Source: Glandiceps talaboti
Lineage: Eukaryota; Hemichordata; Enteropneusta; Spengelidae
Assembly (NCBI RefSeq): GCF_964340395.1
Contig: NC_135561.1
Location: 16,956,365 to 17,020,364, forward strand
Direction of reading: 5' to 3'
Length of the DNA: 64,000 nucleotides
A program made the position numbers and the translations under genes. A model generated the notes under the pieces. It was not told the origin of the DNA and searched no databases. It saw nothing but the letters and a program-made list of their open reading frames with translations. This document shows positions 32,880 to 46,400 of this stretch, in pieces (the stretch's first letter is position 1; each line of letters opens with the position of its first letter).

Positions 32880-35320
32880 TCTATAGACTAAAAGACTTTG
32901 TTGTGTATGTGTATTTTGATAGATGGGATTGATTTATATGATAATGTAGGAAGCTACACAACAAAACTGATACCTATGTTTTGTATCCATACATTCAGTC
33001 ATGATACTAGCGCCATTGATATTAAACCAAACAACCGTCATCTAGCTGTTTCGCTATGTAAATTTCGCTTCCTAAAAATCTAAAATGACCACCTCCTACG
33101 TCAACACCAAATTTTTATTTTGCACTTTTATATATTCATTGTGTAAATGAATGACGCGAGTATGTTGTTTCACTTTTGTTTGCTTGTTAAGTTTGTTTAT
33201 CCGTTTGTTTGTTGGTTCGTTTGTTCGTTCGTGTGTTTGATTGTTTGTTTGTTTGTTTGTGTGTTTGTTTTGTTTGTCTGTCTGTCTGTCTGTCTGGCTG
33301 TTTGTTTTTTGGTTGGCTGGTTGGTTGGTTTGTATAAGGGGATACCAATCTCCATGAACAGGTTGTGATTTGCGAAGCCCAAGATATCCATGTACAGTGT
33401 TCAATTCTAGTAGTCAAACTATACATCGCATTCAAACTACAGCACACGGCTATTGAAAATTACCCCGCAGTACGTAATCGTCGTAATTTCACCAAATATG
33501 CACAAATAAGGCGCATTGATAACCACCCCCCACCATCCCCACCCCACCCCCACCCCCAAACAAACAAAAAAAAATAGTGAAGCTATGCTGGTATTCAAGA
33601 TAAAAATGGCATATATTTTGTATTAATAGCGTCAACTTATGTTCTATTCATTGAGGTAACTAGTATACTAACAGATTGTGGAGTTCTTCTTGCAGAGTAA
33701 AGATGATGCAATCGCCTACATACTATGTAAATTTAAAAAGGTTGAAGTAAGGACATCGATTTATAAAACCCGGCATTTCCAACTTGAACATAATATGACA
33801 CCGAAACTGGAAATGAATCTATCACAAAAACACTTCTTATTGTTGATGCTACCACTTCCGTATATGACTCTCTGTAAGTTAATATGCTACACTTCGGTGT
33901 ATACGGTAAGTAATAGCAGCTGGCTAATTCATCATATATTCTACTAGGAATATGTATATATGTTTTCCGATCCGTTATTTACAGAATAAACACATATTAA
34001 CCAAACAAATACAAGAAGAACACGCATTTGCCAACCATTCAGATGAATTAATTGTTTACTACTGTGGCCATGACACCGTAATACAATTGTTTTTGTTACA
34101 GAAATTCAGATACATTTGAATTTAATTTGTTACACAGGAAGTTGTTAGACGGTTTGTGTACTTGTGCAGAAAATAATCACGCACTGTCTGGTTAAATATG
34201 TTTAGTTGGTCCACTTCGTGTCACCAAAATGCGGTGTGTGTAACTACAACATTCAAATAAATGGAAATGATCGACTTACTCATTAATTCAGATTTGTTGT
34301 AAGTACTCTGTCCACTGTTATATGTTTGCATAGAGCTGTTATGCTGTAAAACTCTTCAATGATAGTCTAAATCCTGTTCTTTTATTTTGAAGCGGAGGAT
34401 CTCGCCACACACTAGCTCAAAATGAGAAAATTATGAACCAAACTTTGTTTATGCAAAATGAGTAAATCCAACTGCAAGAATGGTGTAAACAATAATATAA
34501 CTAGCGTCCTGATCTTACAGATGTACCATATTTGGACATCACGTAACTGTACGTTCTGATAAACTATAATCTTGCCGTATTGGACAGAATTCATTAATTG
34601 GTTAACAAAGACACGGTGTTAATGACTGTCTGGGTTCGAAGTCTTCGTTTGAATTTGAAATTTCATCTCAGCATCTCATTGATCTAGACGTGCGCGAGTG
34701 ACGAAATATTCAGGATGCAAAACAAACAGATTCAATCTAGACTATTAAAATCTCAAAGACTGTAATATAGGACTTAGATATATCTCATTGTCATAAACCA
34801 ATCATAATAGGCACTTGATAGTGAATTCCAAGTTACTGTAAATTTTGTTCGAAAAATGGAGCCAAATTAATATTGTTACCGTTACAACAGTGTTTATATT
34901 TTTGAAGTTGTTGCAAATATTCATCTCTCCGATCTTCACATTACCGCATTCGAGTTACAGGAAAATGTGAACGAGAGGAAGCTCTCTGTCTCTCTTTCTG
35001 TCTTCCGTCTGTCTCTCTGTCTAGACGAAGGTGGTTGTTACAATGAATTCCAGTATATTTATTTATTATAGTTCCGTAACGACGACTTTCCCGCCAAAAC
35101 CATCACAGCAAAATTTCCTTTCTATGTAAATATTTCGCTTTTCTCAATTTAGTTCCCGTTTGAAATCATTGTAGTAATCTTTATAAAACAGTTTATGCCA
35201 AAATTTTGTTTTAAATGTGTTCACACTTACGACAATTTCCAGAAACCTAAGCTTCGAGTCGACAAAAGTTCCTGCGTGCCGTTGTGCTATAGTGTGTCGG
35301 GTTGAAGTATTTATAGATCA
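32880..35320. other. intergenic with (GTTT)n array
   Basis: A (GTTT)n-type array with (GTCT)n and (GGTT)n parts lies at about 33172-33331. An acceptor-like cttcttgcag at 33697 opens a frame with no recognisable domain. Nothing else is seen. Confidence 0.5.
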
Positions 35321-35324
35321 CACT

Positions 35325-35657
35325 CTACTGTCTTGACATCGCACGGTTGCCAGGTGCGGCTTCTCGCAACTCGCGGGCTTCTTGTATAAAGGCACAGCAC
35401 GAGCAGAAAATGTGAACGCAACAGTCACCAACACACGATCCCATGATGTCTCGTTCATCTCGAATTTCTCCTCGGACGTTGACGGCACATATCAAGTTCA
35501 CTATGGGTACGAAGAAACAAAGGCCGTGGATACAACATGATTTGCCGACCGCCTCTGCGTTTCTTCCAGCGGTGATACACGGTAGGAAATACGTGCAAAT
35601 GCAAAGACCACATTCTCCGAAACATCCAAAGAGACCATTACTCCAGTATTTTGGCAT
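35325..35657 (-). CDS. PLAC8/cornifelin-family protein 6
   Basis: This intronless gene encodes 110 aa and starts MPKYWSNGLFGCFGECGLC. Motifs are YFLPCITAGRNAEAVGKSCC, RGEIRDERDIMGSCVGD and HIFCSCCAFIQEARELRE. The first CPC is changed to LPC, as in genes 1 and 5. A TATA-like CATAAAAAT lies at 35758-35766 on the minus strand, about 105 bp upstream. This is the last (most upstream) member seen in the cluster. Confidence 0.92.
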   Translation of the reverse strand: MPKYWSNGLFGCFGECGLCICTYFLPCITAGRNAEAVGKSCCIHGLCFFVPIVNLICAVNVRGEIRDERDIMGSCVGDCCVHIFCSCCAFIQEARELREAAPGNRAMSRQ

Positions 35658-35669
35658 CTTCACGATCGA

Positions 35670-37190
35670 TTGTAGTTGACTGTGTGAAATGGGAAGACGA
35701 ACAACAGAAATGATACACGTCTGCCTTGGGTTTCTCAACAACTGACCAGGTCAGATAATTTTTATGACAGCTTTTACAATAGGTATGATTTATGATGAAA
35801 TGATCTCCTCAACCATAGTGATTCATGAGTAGCCTTCAAAAATGATTATAAACGGGTTACAACCAATGTTAATCATTCGCTTTTATAACATATTTATTAC
35901 TTTTTCAAAATAAAATTAAACCAAACAGACCATAGCTCTCGAAGAATTTATTTTTTTGTTTCAGTAAAGCTACCATACCCACAGATATAAACAGAGAATA
36001 AGTTTGTATTGTAAGACGCAAAATGTGATTGGGAAAATACCTCACTTTACATGCAAAGTGTATACATGTGCATACAAATGAGTTTTTCTTATGTGGATAT
36101 GCGGGTAATTATCATTTACTAATTTGGACCGTTGAATCCATCTCTCACCTATCAGCACGTTATTCAACACTGGTCTGTATTCTACCTCAGACCACTACCT
36201 CAGACCACAGCAGGGGTCTGAGGTACTACATAGGCAATAAGGGTTTCGGCTTATACCACAGACACTTTCTAAACTTGAAGGTATTATTGTTCGGTGTGGT
36301 AGATTACTCAAGTGATCTAGTAGTTCCTTTAATTTGTAGTGAGCATATAATCCCCCGTGTATTAAGATAGTGTAAACACTGCAGGTCCAAAAATAAAACC
36401 AATTATATCTATTGAAAAGTTTATGTCGACATGTTGCAACAATGATTTAGTATATGTGACTATCTTAGTAAACCGCGAAACCTCGATTGTCGCAGTCGTA
36501 TTTACTATACAATTGTTAGTTTTTGTTAGCTTTGTTGAAGTCAATGCACTTGCATAGTTGACGTCCCTCACTGATAGTAATGTCTTTTTTGGACGAATCC
36601 TACTTGTGTGTGCCCAAGTGTGTCTGTCTCTGTGTGTGTATGTGTGTGTTTGTATTTGTGCATTTGCGTTTGTATGAGTGTGTGTGTGTGTGTACGAGCG
36701 CTTGCTTGTTTGTCTGTACGGTAAGAAATGTTCGTTATGGACAAAATACTCGACCGCAGAGTATACAATTGTTTTAAAGAACTCTCATTATGTTACAGCG
36801 CGTCCTAGTATAAAGACAATTAAGGCTAAAGTTTAGATTATGGGTGCACATTTCATAGAAATCTAAAAAGCAATCATTAAAATGTAAAATGATCCTGCGA
36901 GTTCCGTCATATCATGAAAGAAGGTCTGTAATAATAATTATCCTACGAATGATGCCTTCAATTTCAGCTTCTAAATACCACTCCTAGTGTCTAAACTTGA
37001 TAACCTTTTGTCTTTTTTTGTCTGAATAGCACTCATTGATATTGTTCAAACACAGCAGTACAGACCACTATTAGTATGCCTTTCTTGTCCGAAATTTGCA
37101 AACTTTATCTCACCTTCTCCATATGTGTACTTCAGGTTTAATGGTGAGACAGGGAGACGTGTGCCTACATTAATATATATGTGTGTAGGT
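35670..37190. other. intergenic, nothing certain
   Basis: A short hairpin of the type cctcagacc/ggtctgagg lies at 36183-36220, and a degenerate GT-rich stretch at 36600-36705. The 113-codon plus-strand ORF near 36029 has no recognisable domain. Confidence 0.45.
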
Positions 37191-37194
37191 AGGT

Positions 37195-37426
<232 letters not shown>

Positions 37427-37582
37427 CTACTTATGTTATATCTTAACCATGTTTCATGACCGTGTTTGTCCGTGAGCAAATTTTTAGCTTAGTTTGATAA
37501 TGTGATAAAACCCCAAAAATAAAGTTTGGTTCCGGTTATCCGACCCCAAGTAGTTTTGCACGCCGACCCTAAATAAATCGTG

Positions 37583-37797
37583 GAAATTGTGAAGTCTCGC
37601 AAGTAATAGTAGATGAGGTACTTAAAAAGACAACATAAAGCTGTTCTTTTTAATCTGCGATGGCTGTACACATGATGAGAAGAAACAAATGATACAGAGA
37701 CCGTTTGGAAAACAAATATATTAAAAAACAAAGCAAAAAATCTACCTACCCCACCTATTCTAAAATTGAGAGTAATCGGAACCACACATTTGTTTTG
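37583..37797 (+). repeat. dispersed repeat, family D (copy 1)
   Basis: It matches 53859-54107 in order through aaattgtgaagtctc, atggctgtaca, cagagacc.ttt and the strong block atctacctaccccacct, then taaaattgag. The element type is unknown. Confidence 0.65.
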
Positions 37798-37968
37798 TTA
37801 TGCCTAAGGAGAACACTTCTAGCCATCTTCAAAACCAGTTTTAATTGCTCACCATTGATGAAATGGTGTTCTTTTATTAAATTCAAAATTTTGTCTGCAT
37901 ATCAAATACACAGAAGTCATCGTGAGACACTGTGACAGTTCATACAGTATTTTCCTTTCTTCTTTAGC

Positions 37969-38164
37969 AATACCAAGCATATTCAAAAGAGAACAGCTAA
38001 TCATGATAAGACGATACAGACTTTGTTGGACACCAATGTTCGAAAATAATGTTGAATTGAAGATGACAGGACTTGTTGACTTCAATGGATGGGATAACCT
38101 GACTGTGGAGGATACCAGACTGATCACCGATGACTTGAATGAGGCGTTTAATGTACTCCATTGA
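37969..38164 (+). CDS. possible 3'-terminal exon, unknown product
   Basis: A good 3' splice site (ttttcctttcttctttag, ending 37968) opens a frame that reads through IRRYRLCWTPMFENNVELK and GWDNLTVEDTRLITDDLNEA to a stop at 38162-38164. Codon use looks protein-like and the frame has no homopolymer bias. I do not recognise a domain and found no partner exon, so it may be a relic or chance. Confidence 0.2.
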
Positions 38165-38169
38165 TGTCG

Positions 38170-39555
38170 GTGTTACTATGGAAACATTAGTACTCATCAC
38201 GTGATCATAAACGCAGAAAGTGAGGTATTAGATGCTTTACGTCAGATTTTTAGATCATGTGCTATAAATGAGATTTAATCTATGAAATGTTTGTTATTAC
38301 ATGAGCGACACACAAGGTTGCTAAGAAGTGATGTGTTAACTATAATCTTACAATAGAATTGGGAAGATTTTATGTTCAAAAGGCAATTTCAGGTACACTG
38401 TCACATATAAATATTCCCAGACAAGACTACAATGACCAAGAATTATGTCACAGATCAGGAATGAACACAATTGCGCCTTTTTAAAATCCAGAATATGAAA
38501 TAAATCACGTGATCAATGCCAAATTGACATACGATACTGTCAAATGCAGTTTAAAAAAAAAAACAATTTGTAAAACTGTAAAATAAAAAACTAAAACTTT
38601 TTATTGTTTTTTTAAACTCTAGGTTATTAGTCTAAGATTATTGTGTCGGCTCAGAATGTGTAATTTGAACGTTCAACAGATGATTGTTTTTCTTCATGTA
38701 TGGTATTTAATGGAATTCAGTTTTTTTAGTTGGTTCTTCATTTTTATTTCAATCCCGTCTAAAGGAATAAAGCATGTAGTGAGCAAGCATGTTCTGGTAA
38801 AGCAGAAAAATTAGAAACGGAAAGTTGAAAATACAATGGCTCTATTATGGGAAGCTGGGTGTGACCCATTGTTCTCAATTCATTGTGTTGTATGTATTAC
38901 TTAAACCAATACGCATTGACAAAATATTGCATTTGTCATACCCACATTGCAATTATGAATTCAGGCGCAGACGTGACTATAAACGAAAGAATTTTTGCTT
39001 CCCACCGATCGATAGCCATGTGCTGTATTTCAGATCTGGACGGCCCTCTATGAATATGAGTAGATAAATGTTATTATATTACGTACTAATGACTTATACA
39101 TGTTTCCCTCATGTTCTCAGGCTGGGCATAGCCAACGCATACTCTAGTCAGTTAACCGATCGATAAATATATTAACGTAGAATTCACGGTGTATGGGGGT
39201 GGGGGTTACCAAAAATCAAAGTTCTTCAATTCTTTCCAAACATTACCAAATGAAAGCTTTTTATATTTGTTCCCTTTTGAAATGGGGTTTCACCGCCTCA
39301 CTTTCAAGGAACAAGCTAATCGTCATTTCGTCATTCAGCTTAACACAGTATTTGGCAGCCATATTGGATTCGAAAATTACTAAATTTTGATAACCTTTTG
39401 ACTCTATTTCCATGATTTCTATAGTTACCCCATTTTTTTATTAATTTCAACTGAGAATGGGGCGGAGTTTCCATGACCAAAGTAACTGTAAAAATGAAAA
39501 GTGTTTATCCGAGATATATCTCATTTTAACAACTTTTATTATTAATTTGCTTGTT
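38170..39555. other. intergenic; dispersed repeat, family C (copy 2)
   Basis: 39216-39400 is the second copy of the dispersed repeat seen at 16848-17055. The remainder shows no gene. Confidence 0.45.
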
Positions 39556-39559
39556 ACAG

Positions 39560-39667
39560 GTACCTTCTGTCAGAGCCATTCTGGCAATTGGTCGACTGAG
39601 ACGTTATTGTAAAGAAAAAGTAAAAAATACTAGTAAAAAGAAAGATTCGGATGTCAATGACCATTAA
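39560..39667 (+). CDS. possible 3'-terminal exon, unknown product
   Basis: A splice-site-like ttgcttgttacag (ending 39559) opens a 35-codon frame with a basic, juxtamembrane-like sequence (GRLRRYCKEKVKNTSKKK) and a stop at 39665-39667. It could be a last exon for a short cytoplasmic tail. Upstream exons were not found. Confidence 0.15.
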   Translation, partial: VPSVRAILAIGRLRRYCKEKVKNTSKKKDSDVNDH

Positions 39668-39669
39668 AC

Positions 39670-41025
39670 ATTGCAGCGATAAAGAAATTCTTCAGAGAGT
39701 GAGACGCTGAAGAAGAAAATATTTGTGTGTGTGTGTATTTTATATATAATACTCGAATCAATCATTAACTTTTAAAACAAATTGATTTCAAATCACCATT
39801 CTTATAAAAACGTTTTTTTTTAAAAAATAATCTGCGTAAATTTTGGTAGAAAAGAATTGTTCGTAGTTATAGAATAGTAAGAATATATTATTTGATGACG
39901 TCATAGTAACGTGGTGATTAACCCAGAAAAGAAAATCCTAAATGTTTCATTTTACTATGTACATGAAAATTAAACCCCAACATTGGTTAATATCAAGAAC
40001 AACATCAGGGGTTACTGTACCAATTAGCCGAGACTCATTAAGTAGAATAATATTCACTTAATGGTTCCCAGGTCGATGATTTCTTAAAGTCTCTTTTAGT
40101 TCCTATATATTAGGAAACTTTTTATTCATAATTGGTAACTGATGAGCATGGTAGACTGCAATTGCTGTATTCTGTCGACACAGTTATTTTAAATTTGTAT
40201 TGTGAATGTAAGTAGGTAGGTAGTGAAGTATATTAGGTGATGATGCTTATCTGAATGATATAATATTCATTACCCCTCCCCCATTAGAACTTGATGATCA
40301 ACTTGAACCTGATATACTCTCACGCCACTCATTCATTCATTCATTCATTCATTCATTCATTCATTCATTCATTCATTCAAAAATCACTAGCATTTTCATC
40401 TCTCTCTCTGCGCGCGCACACAAAATCAGAACGATAGAAAAACTTAGATAGTAATTGATATGATATGATATGATATATATTTTATTACCCGATCAAAAAT
40501 AAGTACAATACAAACGTAAATACAGGAAAAGCAAACTAGATCGGATAACAGGAGTCGGAAAATAGCTATGCTAATCGTGTCTGACCCCTGGCCAAAGTAA
40601 ATAATGGTACAAGTTTAGAGGGCAAATAAATATACAAAAAGTAGCTCTACCCTTAACCCCCTCCCCTCACCCCCCCCCCCCCCTATATACTAGTATACGG
40701 GTGCCATAATGAAAATATCGTATAAACCTTCTTCAAGTAATACGACGAATAAATACAGTCGTTCACATCTGTTGATGCTTTCAACACATCTGGTGAACAC
40801 TGGAGAGACAGCAGATGGCACTCTCGGCAGCATCGTCGCTAGCAGCAGTACTGATATTAACTGTATGAAACTGTCTCTTTCCTTCGCGTGATACACGGAA
40901 ATATTTCATGTTACTGTTCACTGATTGTGTTTGATACAACCACGTATAAACCAATACGAAACTGCACATGCTACACTTTTAGATAGAGAAATTGAATGAG
41001 TACATCTTGTTGCTCTTCCGTACGG
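39670..41025. other. intergenic with retroelement tails
   Basis: It holds an (ATTC)n run (40329-40379), a probable minus-oriented non-LTR tail at about 40455-40600 (tgatatgatatgatata followed by tttattacccgatcaaaaat), a poly-C run (40669-40682) and a block at 40716-40990 that resembles 50953-51332. Confidence 0.45.
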
Positions 41026-43105
41026 GATTATGATGTCCTTTTATCTATGGCAGGCCATGTATTGCAGTATTCAATAACATACATTTTCATGCATGAAATC
41101 AATTTCGTATAAAAGTGGCCATATGGGTGAGGATTGGCATTTATTTTGGATTTTGGATTTATGAAATGTTTTACTTGAAAAAATCAATGTGAAAAGGATG
41201 CGAAGTCCTTGTTTACAATTCAGTAAATTGCAAAAGACCGATAAATGTGTGAAATCGTTGTTATTGTACGTACGTATAAAATAAAATAAAATGTGCACAT
41301 TTGTTTTAGCTTTCTGCAATGTATTGAGTTACAAACACAGACTTAGTCAATGTTGTTTCACATTGATTTGTCAAGGAAGAAGCCATCATGATAAAATTGT
41401 TTTATAAATGGAAAATCCAAAATAAATACCCAATCCTCATCTATATGACCAGTTTGAAATTAATGTTTTCATTATCTAATTTACATATATCTATTCTTAA
41501 ATAGTTATCTGTTTGATAAAAGTGAATAGTTGTATTAATTAATTTCACTTTGCTATTCATTAACAGCCATTTGTGTAATTATCCGTCAAATATGTAATGG
41601 CATTCGTCAAACTTACATTTACATTTTACATTTGTATTTCAATTTGTATTTTTAATTTTCAGTAGTATTATAGATGAACTATTGTTTTTTTGTATGTTAT
41701 TTTTTTAAATATATTGTTATCATTTACATTGTTTTGTATGTTATTTTTTTTAAATATATTGTTATCATTTACATTGTCTTATTTTGATATTGGACAATTG
41801 TTATATTTCCTTGCCATAAATTTCATGTCCACATGGTATGATCGTATATTAGTTGCACATGAGGGCGTCAAATAACCAAAGAAGCATTCATTAAAAATCG
41901 GTCAATTAGTTATAGAAAAAAAAAGACATTGTATTTGTTAATTAGTGGTCCATTTTATCCGTAGGTAGTATACTGAAAAGTTTAAATCTTTAGAAAAAGC
42001 TAGGTTTTGAATATGTCACCATTTTAGGTGTAACTGGAATATCATATTTCAATTAGACAATCATGTTATGCATTTACTCAACATTGTTAAAATACCAATA
42101 ACGACACATTGCACGTGTTAATCAGTTGTTGATATTTTCCATAAGCAGTACTGAACAGGTTGAAATCGTGATCGCCGTTGAGGGCGCTGATTTTTGGGTG
42201 CGGACCCAAACATGGCTTTGATTTTATTTATCCTGTATACAGCTACAAAAGTACGTCTACCATTAAATGTGATGCAATACATATTTTGTGATGTTACGAG
42301 TAAGTTATTGTACCTATAGCTAACAAAACATTTTCAAAGAAGCCTTGCAGTTGAAGGAATACAAGTATTTTCCTAAACTTGTTCGTTCTTTCACTGACAC
42401 ACCAAATCATGATGGGACTTAGCGGACATGGTTATTCATCGCATACACACTGAATATTTATGACAGTTTATCTGTCGGCGTCACACAAACACACACACAC
42501 ACACACACCACAGAAGAAAGCATAACCTTTAATTTTGACATTATATTTACCATTGACTCTTTACATATTTCGAATTCACTACATTAAATTATACTTATAA
42601 TTTATACAGCATGAATATTTCCAAGTCAACATCTAAATGTACATCCTCGTTACCAGTCAAAAATACTTTATGATAAGGAAATGATAACCCTTTATATTAG
42701 ATTGTATTCAGGCTGTATCATAGAGACGTCTCTAGATCTTGCCCCAGGGGACAAGGGTCGCCGCTTTAGGGCGCTCGGTAGAAGTAACTCATTAATAATT
42801 AATAAGGTAGCCACAGTTTAGCCAAAAGAATAGTCAAAATTGTAACACCTGCTTTCCAAATCGTTACTATAGTACATGACACCTTGTAAGTAAACATTTG
42901 TAAATAAATAGTGAACAAAAAGTAACAGGCAAACAATAGTTGTAAACAAACACAAAGGCTTTTTTTCGAGCCCTAGGCCCTGTGATGAGAGCGCTAGATT
43001 CAATTACCAATTACCTGTGTACGCATGTAATGTACACACGGACCAGCAAAGTGGGGCATACTGCTTAAATAGGTATATATTGGCAGTCTAAATCTTAGAT
43101 TTGTC

Positions 43106-43449
43106 TTATTCTACATTTTCCACACTCCAAAATCCCGACGATTTCCGCTTCAGACTTTGTACTGAGAAGGCCCATTCAGGATCTTTCTTCCATTTGCAAA
43201 TACACCAGATGATGCAACCAATGACTGCTAGTGTTATAATGGTAATTACAACACCTGTTATTACTTCCACTGGTGCTAAAGTGTTTTAAGAAGAAAGGGG
43301 AAATTATATGGTGAAATGCCTAGATTGATTTACAATGTTTACAGCACACAATTCACTTAGAGCATTTTATATTTGACTGATGAGAATTAATTTTGGATTA
43401 AGTTGAGGTATAACCATGTCAGTGATTATGGTGATGGTGATGCTGGTAT

Positions 43450-43495
<46 letters not shown>

Positions 43496-46400
43496 CGCTG
43501 TTGTTGTTGTTATTGTTGTTGTTGTTGTGCAAAAACTAAAACGGTGACATCTAAAAGAAGGCAAGGTTTCAGCATACGTTTAAAAACATTGCAATTATTA
43601 CAATGACGGATTTGGAGAGGGAGAGCATTCTATAAAACTGGAGCAACACTGAAAGCCCTGTCATCATGTTTTTTTTTCCTGGCTGTAACGTTACTAAATC
43701 TAACATGGTTAGCAGAATACTTATCATAATTGTCTGCATTTCAATCAAAACCCCTCAACAATCATCCTGTGAGTATTTTTTAATCAACAAATGATTAGAA
43801 CATACTAGTATTAACTAGACCTACATGTACCTGACGCCGGACTATTGTTTATTTGTGTTTCATTATGAAATGTCAGAGGAGACATCTCAGTCGTCACTAC
43901 ACTCTCTGTTGTTCCCAAATCATCACCATTCATGGTTTTGGCTATAGGTGGTCGGCTGCTGCTGGACACATAAATGCTATGGACCTTCGTAAACTGTCTT
44001 GCAGTAGATTTGACCATTGGTTTATCCGTGGTGGAGACTGGGTCTTTAGACATTCTGGTGTTTTTGTCCATGTTTTGTGGTCTTGCAATAGACCTTGGGG
44101 TTGTCTTCTTTATACCATTAATACTAGTATGAGTAGCAGATGTACCATTCGTGATGTCCATGTTGCAAATTCCATTTTCTGTTAAAATGTATTTTTGATT
44201 TGAATCAAAATATCTCAAATAACAGGATTTTCAATCGTACCATGATGTCAACATACTACCATTTCAAAATGCTGCATGCATTGCTACGTTTATCGATTTG
44301 GATGGGATTGGGGTACCACTGAACATATCTTGGGTCTTGAAGGCTCCATAAATTATGTTTGAGTTAGGAAATGTCCAATTTGTTGGTAGGTAATAATGTG
44401 ACATTTAGGAAACAAATCATCCCAACGTTGTGATTCAGATCTGAATAGGTAGCGTTTGCTTCCAGTTAAACATCGGAACGAAACAAAAGCACAAAACAGA
44501 AGAAAAAATCCTCAAAATCACAACAAAATGATACAATTATCGCAGCTATGTTGGCGTGTGTAGGTTGATGATAGCATAAAGTGAATACCTCGAAAACATT
44601 TAGAGGTCTCGAATGAAGTTTGGTAGGTTGAGTTGTAACACTGTTCTGACAGTGTTTGGAGTGTGGGAATGTTTATTGTTTCAATTGAATCAAAATGTCA
44701 CAATTGACAGGATTTCTGATCGTATGGCATGATGATAATCATGTATTGAATCATAGACAGTCTATGATTCCATGTAACCTGTAGGTTGACATTGTAACGG
44801 GCAGTTGATGAAGTTCAAATTAGGGGTAAAAATAGAATATTTGTATAAAATGATGACTATTATATAAATTAGTTCAATATTGTGCCAGCCTTCTGTGTGA
44901 AACGTGTGCTGTGTGCGAGTCATCATATGAAACCACTAACCCCTTTATTATATTAATTTGTAAAAACAAAACTGCATAGTGGAAGAACTGAACAATAGAA
45001 CCACTTCTGCAGATGTTACAAAATAAACCGCAGAGAAGCTATTCTGATAGATAGGTCGCTTGGTAAGAACATGTTTCAACCCTCTGTGTAAAGAATAGTT
45101 TAATTTCTGATACTGGTGCTGTCAGGCAAAGCTTGGAGGTTATTGTGTGAAAGGCTCTGAATAGCCTAAAAGTAGGCTCTCAGAGTAAAAAACTCCAGAG
45201 CTTGTAGGGCAGACCCCAATGGACCCCCCCCCCCCACCACACACACACAAGAAGTTGACATATCCCAGTCTAAAACTCTTCCCGCTACCTCTTACTTTTT
45301 TTCATTATGTAGTTGCCTTTCACATGTTAGTGCTCTCTTGTAAACCCTAAACTGAAATATTGTCTGAAAGGGTTTAAATAGCACAAAACGGAAACCCCCT
45401 ACGGCTCCCCACGAGAAGTTAACATATACCAATCTCAAGCTCCTCTCCTACTTTTTACTGTCAAAATGCTATTAAATTTTAAAAACAAAAATGCCAACAC
45501 GGTGTAGTTCCTAATTACATGTTGGCGCTGTCTTCTAAAGCTTGGAAATTATTATCCAAAACGGTCTGGATAGTCTAAACATTGGCTTTAAGTTTTTAAA
45601 TATATTTTCCCTGTGTAGTCGCTACTTTAAAGTATTTAGTTAAGCAGTCCAGTCTGAGTAACGATCAAATGCATGTCATGTATATATTGGGGAGTCACTG
45701 TGTTTTAGAATTGAGTGATGGGGGGGGGGGGTTCAGTCTGTTTTTTTTTAAATTTTACAGAGAGTTGGGGGTCAGTTACTTTCCGTTGGCCCGATGGAAA
45801 CCCCCCCCCCCAGGCAGGAGAAACTGACCGGTCCCTTATTCAGGGACAAGATTAATAGTTCAGTGTAGAATAAACAACAGTTACTAAACTCTTTTACTTT
45901 GGGAGTGGGGGTTGAACCATTTTAGTTCTCATCCTACAAAAAAGATTGTACTTTTAATGAATCTGTTTGGGTACCCGTAAAAACAAATATTTCTAAAATG
46001 GCAATGTTGGTTATAGTAAATGCATGGCACTAAAATAAAGTGTCAATAAAACAGCTATTATTTTCCACATTACATACTGGCTTTATATTCATAGCACTAT
46101 TTACTATTACACAGATTTGAAAATGACTGTTGTCTGAAACAATTTTCAATTTTAGTCAAATTAGTTAGAAAGGAAGGGGGGTTCTGAGGCTTAAGTAAAA
46201 GTGTTAAGGTTATTATAGTATATTGAACTATCGATCTCGCCCCATAATTATATGCACGAATTTTGCTCAACATCAAATCACAACTGGGAACTGTAAAAGT
46301 AGTGTGTATCAAAGTGCATTACTAGCAGTCCAGCGGTTAATTTAGATGTCCTACCTAGATATAGATGGACACACAAACAAACAAACAAACACTTCAAATT

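Noticed and set aside
33678-33947. 89-codon ORF after an acceptor-like site
   Set aside because: No recognisable domain and no good donor or polyadenylation signal; likely chance.
36029-36370. 113-codon ORF on the plus strand
   Set aside because: No domain, no splice or promoter context, composition like the surrounding spacer.
41680-41875. Hydrophobic Leu/Phe-rich ORF, found in both duplication copies (also 55984-56178)
   Set aside because: It comes from a T-rich 46-bp tandem duplication past the 3' end of the gene, on the other strand.
43367-43606. Poly-Cys and poly-Thr ORFs (also 57743-57925)
   Set aside because: They translate a (TTG)n intronic microsatellite.
43853-44185. Plus-strand ORFs opposite the stalk exon (also 58185-58505, 46756-47078, 60791-61089, 48835-49074)
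   Set aside because: They are antisense shadows; the minus strand has splice sites and recognisable domains.
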